Of a stretch of DNA of 64,000 bases, positions 9,875-19,427 are shown in pieces. The translations under genes and the position numbers were made by a program. The first letter of the stretch is position 1; each line of letters starts with the position of its first letter. This DNA comes from Rhynchopus euleeides (lineage: Eukaryota > Euglenozoa > Diplonemea > Diplonemida > Diplonemidae): contig OY723292.1 in the NCBI GenBank assembly GCA_963210315.1, forward strand, positions 558,001 through 622,000. The letters run 5' to 3'. The notes beneath the pieces are model-generated. The model saw only the letters and a program-made list of their open reading frames with translations. It made no database searches and was not told where the DNA came from.

Positions 9875-12560
9875 GAAAACAAAGATGCAACAACCACCCA
9901 GGGTATAAAACCTGATGAAGGTGGTGTTGTGTGAGTGTGCTCTGCCTCTCTCTCCGCTGCAAATTCCCAACGTAAACTCAGATGGTGGTGGTGGTGGTGG
10001 TGGTGGTGGTGAGGCGATATTCAGATCATCCGGAAATCAGACCGCCACTCTCAGCTCAGCAACCACGTTGTGTCAGGATCAAGTCATTGAGTCCTTTTTG
10101 TGCGTTGCGGGTGCGGCGCTTCTGCGCGACATTATTTTTTTTACAATGTCGCGAGACGCTGGCGACGCAGCGGCGCAGATTTTTGTGTGTGTGACACTGT
10201 GCATGGCAGTGGCGTGCGCAGCGCACATCACGTATATTTTGAATCATTGCTGGAGGTGAGCAACGAACAGCCTGACAGAGCTGCCAGCTGCACCGTTTCT
10301 CTTCTTTTGGTTGTAGCTGTGGGTGGGGAGGGCTGATCTCCGCTCACACAAGACAGAAAAAAGAGACAGAACTGGCCCTACCCGCCCCGCACCCATCCCG
10401 CTCCCCTGCTGTAATTCCAGCAGGGATGAAAGGGTCAGGCGGGGGCTGATGGGAGCCACCTGCTCAGGGGTTGAATGTAACTTTGTAAAAAAAGAAGGGT
10501 TCGTTCGACGCATCTGCGCGCCGCTGTTGTTGCTGCTGCTGGCGCATTAGCAATCAAAAAAAAAGGAGGCATATGATGTGCGTAAGACGATCCTTACACA
10601 CATACCGAAGGAGGTGGCCGGACGCTCGATTTTTTTAAAGCATTGATCTGTGTCAGAACAGCAAGAAAAAAAATACGGCAAGCCTGCTGGCGCGACCCAG
10701 GGGGGTCATTCAAGACCCACATCCCGAGGAGAAAGATATAAACATCGTTCAAAAATCGTTCAAACACACACTGCTTTTGTGAATGGATGGGTCCCAAAGT
10801 TGGTCACTCTACCGTGACCCGCAACCGCCCACCATCCCCCTGCAGGCGTGACTTCCGCGTTGTGAAAGCGTCAACGCATCAACAAACCGAAGGGGAACCC
10901 AAGGGGATGGGGGTGGGGATGATAGCGACACCTGTTTTACTTCGGCATCGACTCCCGCCCCCCCCACCCCCACCCCCCACCCCCACGCATCTGGGGGAGC
11001 GGTTTCGGAGCGCCAAGACAGCAGCAGGTGAGGTGTCTCAACCAAACCGACCGCCCCCACACAGTGAGTGGCCGGGCTGACTTCTTTTCTTGGCACCCCC
11101 CACTACTGTGACCCCCCTCCATTTCGGTTGGAGCAGCACAGCCACGAACCCCGAAGGGCCGCGAGCTTCGCCGATCCATCTCCATTTTCATGGGTGCGTT
11201 TTCGTTCGTCGCCAGAGGGTGGGATGGGTAGGGCGGAGATGACGCCTTCAGTAGCCGTAGCGAGGAGACTCCAGAGAAAGAGAGGAGGCTGTTGTTTGTG
11301 CGCCAAATCCGGAACATCGTCCAAGCAGTGACACGGTGCAGCAGAAGCCCCCAATATTTCGTAGTACGTTCGTTTTCTGCTACACCAACACGCCCTTCTG
11401 CCTTATTCCCCCCGACACCAGCATAAACTGGGAAGGAAAGAGATGAGGGCAGAGGGCAGGCACATGGGTGGGGCTATCTGCCCACACACCACACACCCGC
11501 GGTTGTTTGGTCTGGCATCAACGGAGGGGGGAGGGATCGAGCTTACACACAGATGTAAATCAGCGGCGGGGTGGGGAGGGGGTCGGCAGCGGTGATCATG
11601 CGAGTGTGTGCGGGTTTTAGCCTGATGCAGGGGGGCGGCTATACCCGCCTGAGCAGGCCCAGCGGAGGGGGGGGGGGGGCCAGTGGAGGCTAACCCCACG
11701 CACAACTCGAAGATGTCATGTCCACTGCCGTTTCACGACGTTCGCTTTGGTGTGGGTGAACAGCGGGGCGATGTCACGCTGATGGCACACCTTGGCAGAG
11801 TGTGAGTGTCACCCACGCATCCGCTGATGATGTTCTGTTTTCTTTTTTGGGATCGACAACCATCAGCCTGGCGTGTTCTGAGGCGGCCAGGTGCAGTGCC
11901 GTGGATAGATAATAGAGTTGTGTTGACATATTTGATTGGAGAGAAATCTTCGCTATCCGGCACCAGGCTTGCTCCGTATTCCTTGAAAAATAGCCAAAAT
12001 CCCGGAAATGTATTCCTGCTTTTTTCTAAGGATTTTTGCCTTGGATTTCGGACCCAGCAGTTCCCTGTGCCAGTCCCACAACCTCACGCAGTGTACTGCC
12101 TTGGAAAATTCTGTCACAAATCACTCATGGGCGCTCGTTACGGCACGACTGCCGCAACCGGAACCGCATGGTGAAGGCCTTCTCGATCGAGACCACCACT
12201 GGCAGCCCCAGGTCCGGTAGCTCGCCATCCTCGGCCAAACAAAATGTCGGCAATGACCGCCTTGTTTTCATTGTGCTCCCCTTAAGGCGCGTACGACCGA
12301 TGCATGCGATGGTTGCCTCAACAGCATGACGCGCTGCGCGGCCTGATGACCTCCTATAGGGTCGGCGCCATCTGACAGTTCCTCGCTAGATGGGGTATCC
12401 GGCGTCCACGGCTCATCTCTCCTGTGGCCAGTGATCCCGCCATCATCAGCAGCCGGATGAAAGCAAAAAATGGGTTTCGGGACCGTTTTTTCCAACGACA
12501 CCCCTTCTTGACATGCCATAGAGGCATACGCGTAAGGACTTGGTGACAAGACAGGCACAA

Positions 12561-12623
12561 GCCACAGGGGGGTCTGGGGGGCGGAGCCCCCCAGCCGCCG
12601 GAGGCCACGGTAGTGAACATCTG
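12561..12623 (+). repeat. GC-rich hairpin repeat, copy 1
   Basis: The core GGGGGGCGGAGCCCCCC forms a hairpin and is followed by AGCCGCCGGAGGCCACGGTA. Full copies recur at 22311-22370 (+) and 24633-24695 (-), partial copies at 22424-22449 and 24802-24836. Confidence 0.85.
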
Positions 12624-13538
12624 GGCCTTGGCTGGAAAGAACACCGGTTTTTTGGCTGCCGGGAAGAAACAGAAAAGGGGCGGGTGTCTGGAGGACTCAT
12701 CCTCATCCCCCCCTCGGAAAAAGTTTCCTAAGGAAAATCCTTAGAAAAAAATATATTTAGGGGGGTGTCGATTCTGGACAAAAAATAATTTTTTTCAAAA
12801 AAAAAAATCGAAAAATCGGGGGAAAATGCTGAAAAATGGCAAAAAAAAGAGTATGGGGAGTTGGGTCCAGTTTAGCAAAGTCGTCATATTTTTCGGGTGT
12901 TTTTTTGAATGGGACACCCGAAGAACCCGTTGAGACGTGAATGACATCGTGAACATATCTGCCAGAGAATCCTCAAGCTTGGTGCCTCAAGAACGTGGGA
13001 CAACACGGCGCTGCAGGCGCATCCTGGGCCGCAGACCAGCAAGCCGGCAAAATAGCCAAGGCCGCCTACACGGCGAGCCTTCTACAGATTCCAGATTGCT
13101 CAAACGAGCGTGTCCAGGAAGCTTGAGCTTTGGGTGGGGACGGGGGGGGGGGGGGGGGCGGGGGGCGGGGCGGGGGTGTTGGTTATTCCTCATCATCAGC
13201 GCGGTCGTCCTCTCCACTGTTTTTTATGGGACACCCCGAAGAACCCCAGGATAGGCAGGGTGATGTGCACATTATCCGCGAGGCAGGGAGGACACGCCTC
13301 GGGCCGCCGCACAAAATCAGGGGTGTCCACCACCCTCCAAGCTGCCGCGCAGCCATCCAAAAGCAACTGCATGCCTTTCACTGAATATTGGAGTAGTGTA
13401 GCCACAGCCCATCAGAGCTGTCAACTGCACTGATTCCTGCAAGCTCAAACCCCCATGATAACGAAACGAAGCAAACCATACACCATAACAAATCGAGACA
13501 GAACACACACGTCATCTCTTCGACCCTGCCCGGCAATT
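12624..13538. other. AT-rich island and G-rich tract downstream of the fusion gene
   Basis: 12724-12900 is strongly A/T-rich with homopolymers and a small hairpin (CTAAGGA, AAA, TCCTTAG at 12729-12745). A G-rich tract lies at 13140-13178. No gene recognised. It would contain the 3' untranslated region of the gene ending at 13539. Confidence 0.5.
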
Positions 13539-16500
13539 TCACTTGCCCTTCTTCCCCTTCGCAGTGGTCTTCTTCGCAGCGGCCTTCGCAGCGGTCTTCT
13601 TCACAGAGGCCTTCTTGTACTTCTTGCTTGCGGGGGCCGCACTGCCAGCAGGCGGCGAGCTCTCGGAGGGCCGCTTCTTAGCAGAACCCTCCTTCCCCGC
13701 AGGGGGCTGTCTCGTAGGGGGGTTCTCACACGGAGACGAAGAAGAGGAAGTGTTTGTAGCGGTCTTCTTCGCAGCGGCCTTCGCAGGGGCCTTCGCAGCG
13801 GTCTTCTTCACAGCGGCCTTCTTGTCCCTCTTGCTTGCGGGGGCCTTACTGCCAGCAGGCGGCGAGCTCTCGGAGGGCCGCTTCTTAGCAGAACCCTCCT
13901 TCCCGGCAGGGGGCTGTCTCGCAGGGGGGTTCTCCACATGGGGTGGGGTTTTGGAGGAGCGCGGCCTTTTCTTGGGCGGGACATCGTCAGAAGATGAAGA
14001 AGACGAAGACGAAGAGGAAGAGGAAGAAGAGGAAGTGTTTGTGGAAGAAGAAGTATTCGGGGAAGAAGAGGAAGAGGGGATGTCAGCCGTTTCTTCCGTG
14101 TCCGACGAATCCTCGCCCTCCAGATCCCGACACTCGGAGGACCCCACACTGGCCCCGTCCGCGTCCTCTTCCCCACCATCCAGAAACAGGCGATCCCTAT
14201 CGAAGCGGGAAGTCCACACCTGTCTGCTGGACTTCCAGGGCCCAGGGTCCACCGACAGATTGGCCCCACCCAGTGCGCCCCAATCCTCCCTCCTCGTGGC
14301 TGCGAGGGTCTGCCACCTGGCCTTCTTCTCCTTCGCAGCCCACAACTCCAGCAGGGTGTCGGCCGCAGTCTTTGAGGCGGCAGCCTCATCATCGCTCCAC
14401 GGGTAGCTCGCCGTGTCGGCTTGACGCGTGAGCTTGCTCGCCAGGAGCGTGTACCCGCACAGGGGCATCTCCGGAATACTCCAGCGCAGCCTGAAGTTGT
14501 GCAGGTGGGCGGCCACCTGGAAGCAGGGGTTCAGCCAATTGAGGCCGCCCTTCACAGTCTCCAGGTTCCAGATCTTCCGGAAGATCGCGAACGACTGCTT
14601 CAGGCGTGCGATGGCCCTCTCCACACGCGAACGGCCAGCAGCGTGTGCGCGGTTGAACTCTACGCACCCAGGAGTACGCAGGCGGGAGAAGAAGTCGAAG
14701 TCCGTCGACCTGTTCTCGTCGTTCGGCTTCGCGACGCGGCGGTTCGGCATCACGACACAGGCCGCGTCAGCATACGCCCCGTCACCGAGGACGATGTCAT
14801 TCGCGCGGAGAGGGACGCGTTTGTAGGTGTCGGCCTGCGGGGGCTTCCTGGCGGATCCCCAGATGTCCCCATCGGGTCGGGGCCCGGGGTTCAGCGCCGA
14901 CAACCCCGCAATGAAGCCGAGGGCTGTGATGCACAGCTGCAGCTTCTTCGCGTGGCGGGAGTAGTACCCACTGTAGTCTGTCTTATTTGCACAGACGTAC
15001 ACGGGGAACACGTCCACCGCAAGCGACGCGAGGGGCTGGAAGGGGAAGTGGTTCACTGAGCGGTGAGCCCAGGGCTTGGTGAACCACTCACGGCCCTTCA
15101 CATCTGTCCCCATCTCATCCATGCTGGAGAGGAGATGCATCACCCCCTTGTGGTACTCCGCCGACAGAGTCTCGCGCTCGAGAGAGACTCCTGGGAGGTG
15201 CTGCCTGAAACCGGCGTTGCTCAGCTCCGGGACGTGGCGAAGGTACACCAGGGAGATGAGGAGGCAGCGGCGCGGGCATGCGCTATCCCCGCCGTAGAGG
15301 TCGTAGAGCTTTGTCAGCTGCCAGGGGTGAAACCCAGTGGCAGCGAAGGAGAAGTCCGTCCTGGGATCAGGATCCCCAAAGAAGGGAAGCCAGGCGCTCA
15401 CATCCACATCCTGCGTCTTGTGCCCGAGGAGCGGGTGGTCCGCATCCTTCTCCCCCTGCGTCTTCCGCAGATCCGCCATCTTCAGGCGCATCTCGGCAGC
15501 CTCGTCCAGGTAGCGGTGGACGCGGTTGGCGTCGTGGTCCTGCCACGCTTCGGCATACCCCGTGGTTTTCGCCTCCTCGGATCGCGCCTCCACCGCCTTC
15601 TCCTCCGCCTCAACCACGGCCTGCTTGGCGGGGCGGCCGCGGCGGTTCAGGCCAGCCGCTTGCCGCGCGTCCTTCCCGAACTCCTTCGCCTCCTTCTTCG
15701 CCACAAATGCCTCTTCCATTGTCTGCGAAGTCCCGCACCCAGCGCCCACAACCACATCCCGGTCGGGGTCAGGGGCAGTCCCCACCTCCTCCCTGCGCGC
15801 CGCCTCCGCTGCTGCGTGGCGACGTTTCCGGTCCGCAGCGACACGACGCCGCATTGCTCGGTACCGCAGGCGTGTAATCGCCTTGCCCGCCCCCACAGAC
15901 AAAGCCTGGGTGCACCCCCTCGGCATCGTACCCTGGCGAAGTGCGGTCAGGATGTGCTGCAGATCTGCAGAGAACCCCGTGCCCCTCAGGAACTGTACAG
16001 TCCCCTCGCGGTACTGCTCGAGGAAATCGCGGCGGCCGTGCCCGTTGATGGTGGCATGCACTCGCGGGTGGACGGACTCCAGCAGGCCGTCCCCGTTCAT
16101 CTGGGGGAATTCTCCCATTAGCCCCATGAACCGGGTGTCGTAGTCCGCCTCGAACGCTTTCCTGACAGATTCCTTCTCTGCCATGGAGTCGAGGGTGGGT
16201 TGGCTGGGGAAGGCCCGACCCTTCGTGCTCAGCCGCTCGTAGGACGGCGTGTCCCGGTGCACGTCGTCCTCACCCAGTGCCGAGCGAGGCGTCGGCTCCT
16301 TGCGCTTCTTGGGGGGTGGGATTGGCATCTGCGGGGGAGGCTGTGGCTGGGGAGCCTGCTGGGGTCGTGGTTCCGGCAGGGGAGCCTGTGGCTGGGGTGC
16401 TTCCGGCAGGGGTGCCTGTGGCTGGGGTGCTTCCGGCAGGGGTGCCTGTGGCAGGGGTGCTTCCGGCAGGGGAGGGACTGGGGGAGCCGGCAAACCAGAC

Positions 16501-19097
16501 GCGCTGGCACTCCCCTGCAGTAACATCCAGTGGAACAACTGGACGTAAGCCGCGATCTGTGCCGGTGAGAGGTTCGGCAGAGACGTGCCTTGAGGGCCCA
16601 AGAGGTTGCGGGCCAAAGGCAGAGGGGACGGCGACTCGGGCTGGTCGATGTCGGGTGCCCGGTCCCACGTTACGCTCGTAGCGCTGGAGTCCTGGGTGGC
16701 GTGGCGTGTCATCGGAGTCGCAGAGGCCACAGGGGTCGCAGGGGAAAGAGGGGTCGCAGGCACAGTAGTCCCACGGGACAGAGGGGTCGCAGGGGGCGCA
16801 GGAGTCCCACGGGACAGAGGGGTCGCAGGGGCCACACGGGCCGCAGAGGGTGTACCACTCCGGCTGGCACCAGAGTCCAGCTTCAGCCGGCCGGAGTACG
16901 TCGACGCGTAGTGAACAAAGGTACTGTCCTTTTCAAAGAAGTACCTTGTCACGAGGTGGGTGTGGAACTCTTGGTGAGTCCAGCTCCTCGACCCCTGCTG
17001 CACCATGCTGGGCAGGTTGTGCACACCCTGGACAAAATCCCGGATGTGCTTCTCGAGCACGTCCTCGGTGGTCTCCGACACAGCGAAGTCAAAGGCGTCG
17101 CGGGGGATGTAGTGCATCGAGGCGGCTGCGTCGGTGTTATTGATGGCCCGCCGGAATACCCCAGCGGCGTCGGACCACGAACCCACCTGCCACGAGAAAG
17201 GCGGCTGCTGAAATTTCGCACGGGTGGCCGCGCGGCAAGCGTTGGCTGAGAGGGTCGGGGTCTGCTCCTGCAGGCGGTTGTACACGGCCCACACCAGGGC
17301 AGCAGCAATGGGGTTGAGGGTGGTGCACTTAACCCCGGTGAAGAGCGAGAGTGATGATACCGACTCCTCTTTTTTGGGCGGGGCCTGTGTGGAATTACCT
17401 TGCGGAGCTGGGGATGCAGTCGGTGGTGCGGGGGGCGACGTCTTGGGGAGTCGTGTCGGGGCCCTTGGCGGCGGGGGCTGTGGGGCGGCGGGGGCTGTGG
17501 AATTCCCTTGCACGCTTGTGGATGGCGTCGGGGGTGCGAGTCGCGGGGCACGAGGGACGTCGTCCGAACTGCGGAGCGAACTCACCCTCTCCCAGAGAAG
17601 CAGGTAGGGGGTGGCGGCTCCGTCCTCCTCGTTGAGGGCAGCGAAGGTGTCTGCCTCGCTGGTGCGCTGGACGACGGCGTCATCCAGAAGGTACCACCCT
17701 CCAGCGCAACGGAAGTAGCCGTAGTAGTGGCCACCCCCTGAGCTTTCTCCTGAATGCAAAATGCAGGAGCGCAGGCGGTACCTCACCTCACAACCGTCAG
17801 GGTGCAGAGTGATGAAGCGCGGGATCAACACCCGCGTCATCAGCTTCGTCACCTCCACAGCCCCATGCCGAAAGCGGCTCAGGGACATCCCGAAGTAGTG
17901 CGACGTGCACAAGAGGGAGCGCTGCTTGTCAGCAAGGCGAGGGCCACCGCACTTCCCGCATTCGTAGCGGTTCTCTGCGTCTGCCAAGGGAGTGTCATCC
18001 CCGAACTCCTTTTCAAGGAGTTCTTCCAGAGGGAAGTAACCGTCTGTGGGGAGGCGGACGTCGTTGAACGAGAAGGTGAACGGCGTCTGCGAGGTCTTCC
18101 GGCAGTCCCTGCACGTCACCTTGTCAACGAACTGTGTCGTGAAGAGGTCAGACACAGCCTCTGGCAACGCGCTCAGGAGATAATCCCGGAACTCGCAGAC
18201 GTCGTACATCTCGTTGATGTTCCGGGTGAACATCGTGAACCTCCGCCCCATGGCTGTAAAAAGCCCCCGCGGACACGCAGCTGAGCCCCCCGACCCGAAC
18301 AGCAGCGAGAGCTCTTCACGGACGCCACATCCTGCATTATTACCCGCAGTAATAATTTCATGCACCATCGGGCAGCGCCAGAACATCTGGAGGATGCTCG
18401 AAAGGTAGCATGTGTTGCCGATGTTGTGGATACCACGAGGCAACGGCGGGGCATAGGCCGCAGGAGGAGCGGGCGGGGCAGGCGGAGTGGATGTGGGGGG
18501 AGCAGCGGGCGGAGTCGATGGGGGGGCAGCGGGCGAAGTCGAGGCGATACGAGCGGGGACAGCGGGCGGAGTCGAGGCGGGCATAGGAGCGGGGGCAGCG
18601 GGCGGAGTCGACGGGGGGGCAGCGGGCGAAGTCGAGGCGATAGGAGCGGGGGCAGCGGGCGGAGGCGATGGGTGGGCAGCGGGCGGAGTCGAGGCGGGCA
18701 TAGGAGCGGGGGCAGCGGGCGGAGTCGATGGGTGGGCAGCAGGCGGAGTCGATGCGGGTGCGGGGGGAAGAGCAGACGACGGCAGGCACGGGCAGTGGCG
18801 GCACCCGACATGCACGCAATACTCAAAACCGGAAGTTTTCTTTCCGGCCTTGACATGCCTCGTAAACAGGCCAGAACACCAGAGGACAGGAGTGCCTTCC
18901 CGTTCTTCATCCGCATAAATCTCCACTCCGGACTCTCTGCACAGCACCCCAAGGGCCAGAGAAACAGCTCTCACCTTCAACCAGGTGTGGGCCCCGTCCC
19001 GCTTGACGGCAGCGTGCACAATAGCGGGAAGCTCGCTGGTACGGCACACTGGTTGGAGGCTACGCACCTTGCTCTCAACCTGAGATCCGAGCGACAT
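13539..19097 (-). CDS. Ubiquitin-specific protease fused to DDE (Harbinger/IS5-type) transposase
   Basis: One uninterrupted frame of 1,852 residues from ATG 19097, with a C-tract and TAG about 35 bases upstream. An unknown N-terminal domain (1-105) is followed by a Pro/Ala linker of ~12-residue repeats (~106-220). The ubiquitin-specific protease domain spans ~222-515: Cys box GNTCYLSS with Cys230, two zinc-type CxxC pairs (CRDC, CGKC), and the His box GGGHYYGYF with His457. After Pro-rich linkers and helical regions, a DDE_Tnp_4-like catalytic domain spans ~1300-1640. Its acid triad is Asp1362 (LAVDVF), Asp1439 (LGDGAYAD) and Glu1493 (SRVERAIARLK). The tail has a poly-Ser tract and two Lys/Ala-rich, histone-H1-like repeats (KKTAAKAPAK) likely to bind DNA or target the nucleus. 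The protease would remove ubiquitin from substrates; the DDE domain would cut and join DNA. All key catalytic residues are present. No terminal inverted repeats were identified. Confidence 0.85.
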   Translation of the reverse strand: MSLGSQVESKVRSLQPVCRTSELPAIVHAAVKRDGAHTWLKVRAVSLALGVLCRESGVEIYADEEREGTPVLWCSGLFTRHVKAGKKTSGFEYCVHVGCRHCPCLPSSALPPAPASTPPAAHPSTPPAAPAPMPASTPPAAHPSPPPAAPAPIASTSPAAPPSTPPAAPAPMPASTPPAVPARIASTSPAAPPSTPPAAPPTSTPPAPPAPPAAYAPPLPRGIHNIGNTCYLSSILQMFWRCPMVHEIITAGNNAGCGVREELSLLFGSGGSAACPRGLFTAMGRRFTMFTRNINEMYDVCEFRDYLLSALPEAVSDLFTTQFVDKVTCRDCRKTSQTPFTFSFNDVRLPTDGYFPLEELLEKEFGDDTPLADAENRYECGKCGGPRLADKQRSLLCTSHYFGMSLSRFRHGAVEVTKLMTRVLIPRFITLHPDGCEVRYRLRSCILHSGESSGGGHYYGYFRCAGGWYLLDDAVVQRTSEADTFAALNEEDGAATPYLLLWERVSSLRSSDDVPRAPRLAPPTPSTSVQGNSTAPAAPQPPPPRAPTRLPKTSPPAPPTASPAPQGNSTQAPPKKEESVSSLSLFTGVKCTTLNPIAAALVWAVYNRLQEQTPTLSANACRAATRAKFQQPPFSWQVGSWSDAAGVFRRAINNTDAAASMHYIPRDAFDFAVSETTEDVLEKHIRDFVQGVHNLPSMVQQGSRSWTHQEFHTHLVTRYFFEKDSTFVHYASTYSGRLKLDSGASRSGTPSAARVAPATPLSRGTPAPPATPLSRGTTVPATPLSPATPVASATPMTRHATQDSSATSVTWDRAPDIDQPESPSPLPLARNLLGPQGTSLPNLSPAQIAAYVQLFHWMLLQGSASASGLPAPPVPPLPEAPLPQAPLPEAPQPQAPLPEAPQPQAPLPEPRPQQAPQPQPPPQMPIPPPKKRKEPTPRSALGEDDVHRDTPSYERLSTKGRAFPSQPTLDSMAEKESVRKAFEADYDTRFMGLMGEFPQMNGDGLLESVHPRVHATINGHGRRDFLEQYREGTVQFLRGTGFSADLQHILTALRQGTMPRGCTQALSVGAGKAITRLRYRAMRRRVAADRKRRHAAAEAARREEVGTAPDPDRDVVVGAGCGTSQTMEEAFVAKKEAKEFGKDARQAAGLNRRGRPAKQAVVEAEEKAVEARSEEAKTTGYAEAWQDHDANRVHRYLDEAAEMRLKMADLRKTQGEKDADHPLLGHKTQDVDVSAWLPFFGDPDPRTDFSFAATGFHPWQLTKLYDLYGGDSACPRRCLLISLVYLRHVPELSNAGFRQHLPGVSLERETLSAEYHKGVMHLLSSMDEMGTDVKGREWFTKPWAHRSVNHFPFQPLASLAVDVFPVYVCANKTDYSGYYSRHAKKLQLCITALGFIAGLSALNPGPRPDGDIWGSARKPPQADTYKRVPLRANDIVLGDGAYADAACVVMPNRRVAKPNDENRSTDFDFFSRLRTPGCVEFNRAHAAGRSRVERAIARLKQSFAIFRKIWNLETVKGGLNWLNPCFQVAAHLHNFRLRWSIPEMPLCGYTLLASKLTRQADTASYPWSDDEAAASKTAADTLLELWAAKEKKARWQTLAATRREDWGALGGANLSVDPGPWKSSRQVWTSRFDRDRLFLDGGEEDADGASVGSSECRDLEGEDSSDTEETADIPSSSSSPNTSSSTNTSSSSSSSSSSSSSSSDDVPPKKRPRSSKTPPHVENPPARQPPAGKEGSAKKRPSESSPPAGSKAPASKRDKKAAVKKTAAKAPAKAAAKKTATNTSSSSSPCENPPTRQPPAGKEGSAKKRPSESSPPAGSAAPASKKYKKASVKKTAAKAAAKKTTAKGKKGK

Positions 19098-19427
19098 GAT
19101 GAGGAGGTGAAACGAACCGACAGCGCTCTACAGGGGGGGGGGGGGGGGCGGTGTGTGGTGAGGTAATGTGCGGCACAACAACACGGAAAAGAAAAGCGAA
19201 ACAGCTACCAAGAGGCGGGGGCGAGGCTGGAGAGGGTGGGGGGGGGGGGGGGAGCGCGGGCACCGGCACGACGGACATCGCACACCAGAGAACCTATGAC
19301 CGAAGCACACACGACCGAAGAATATCCGAGAGGTAGCAACCCATTAGTGGGTCGCAACCCCTAGACGAACGCCTAGACGAACCCCTAGAGCCGCCGAACA
19401 CCGAGACGAACCCCTAGAGGCACGGGC
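19098..19427. other. 5' flank of the fusion gene and degenerate edge of the minisatellite
   Basis: Contains two G homopolymers (19133-19148 and 19238-19252). From about 19335 come divergent units of the 41-bp repeat (CCCTAGACGAAC variants) that become regular at ~19428. Likely holds the 5' leader of the fusion gene. Confidence 0.55.

Larger units (their letters stand above)
8285..12560. other. Long intergenic region, microsatellites and dispersed repeats
   Basis: No credible gene in 4.3 kb. Long frames here come from simple repeats (poly-His/Thr/Pro from (GGT)n). A 53-bp dispersed repeat lies at 11963-12015 with a near-identical copy at 59858-59910. A segment at 9139-9195 (AGTGAAATAGAAGTAGAAGG) recurs at 23377-23430 and 25530-25566. 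One minus-strand frame near 12170-12320 could be a transposase scrap but is too short to call. Confidence 0.5.

Noticed and set aside
9437..9970. Frames encoding poly-Thr, poly-His and poly-Pro
   Set aside because: Produced by the (GGT)n microsatellite read in three frames.
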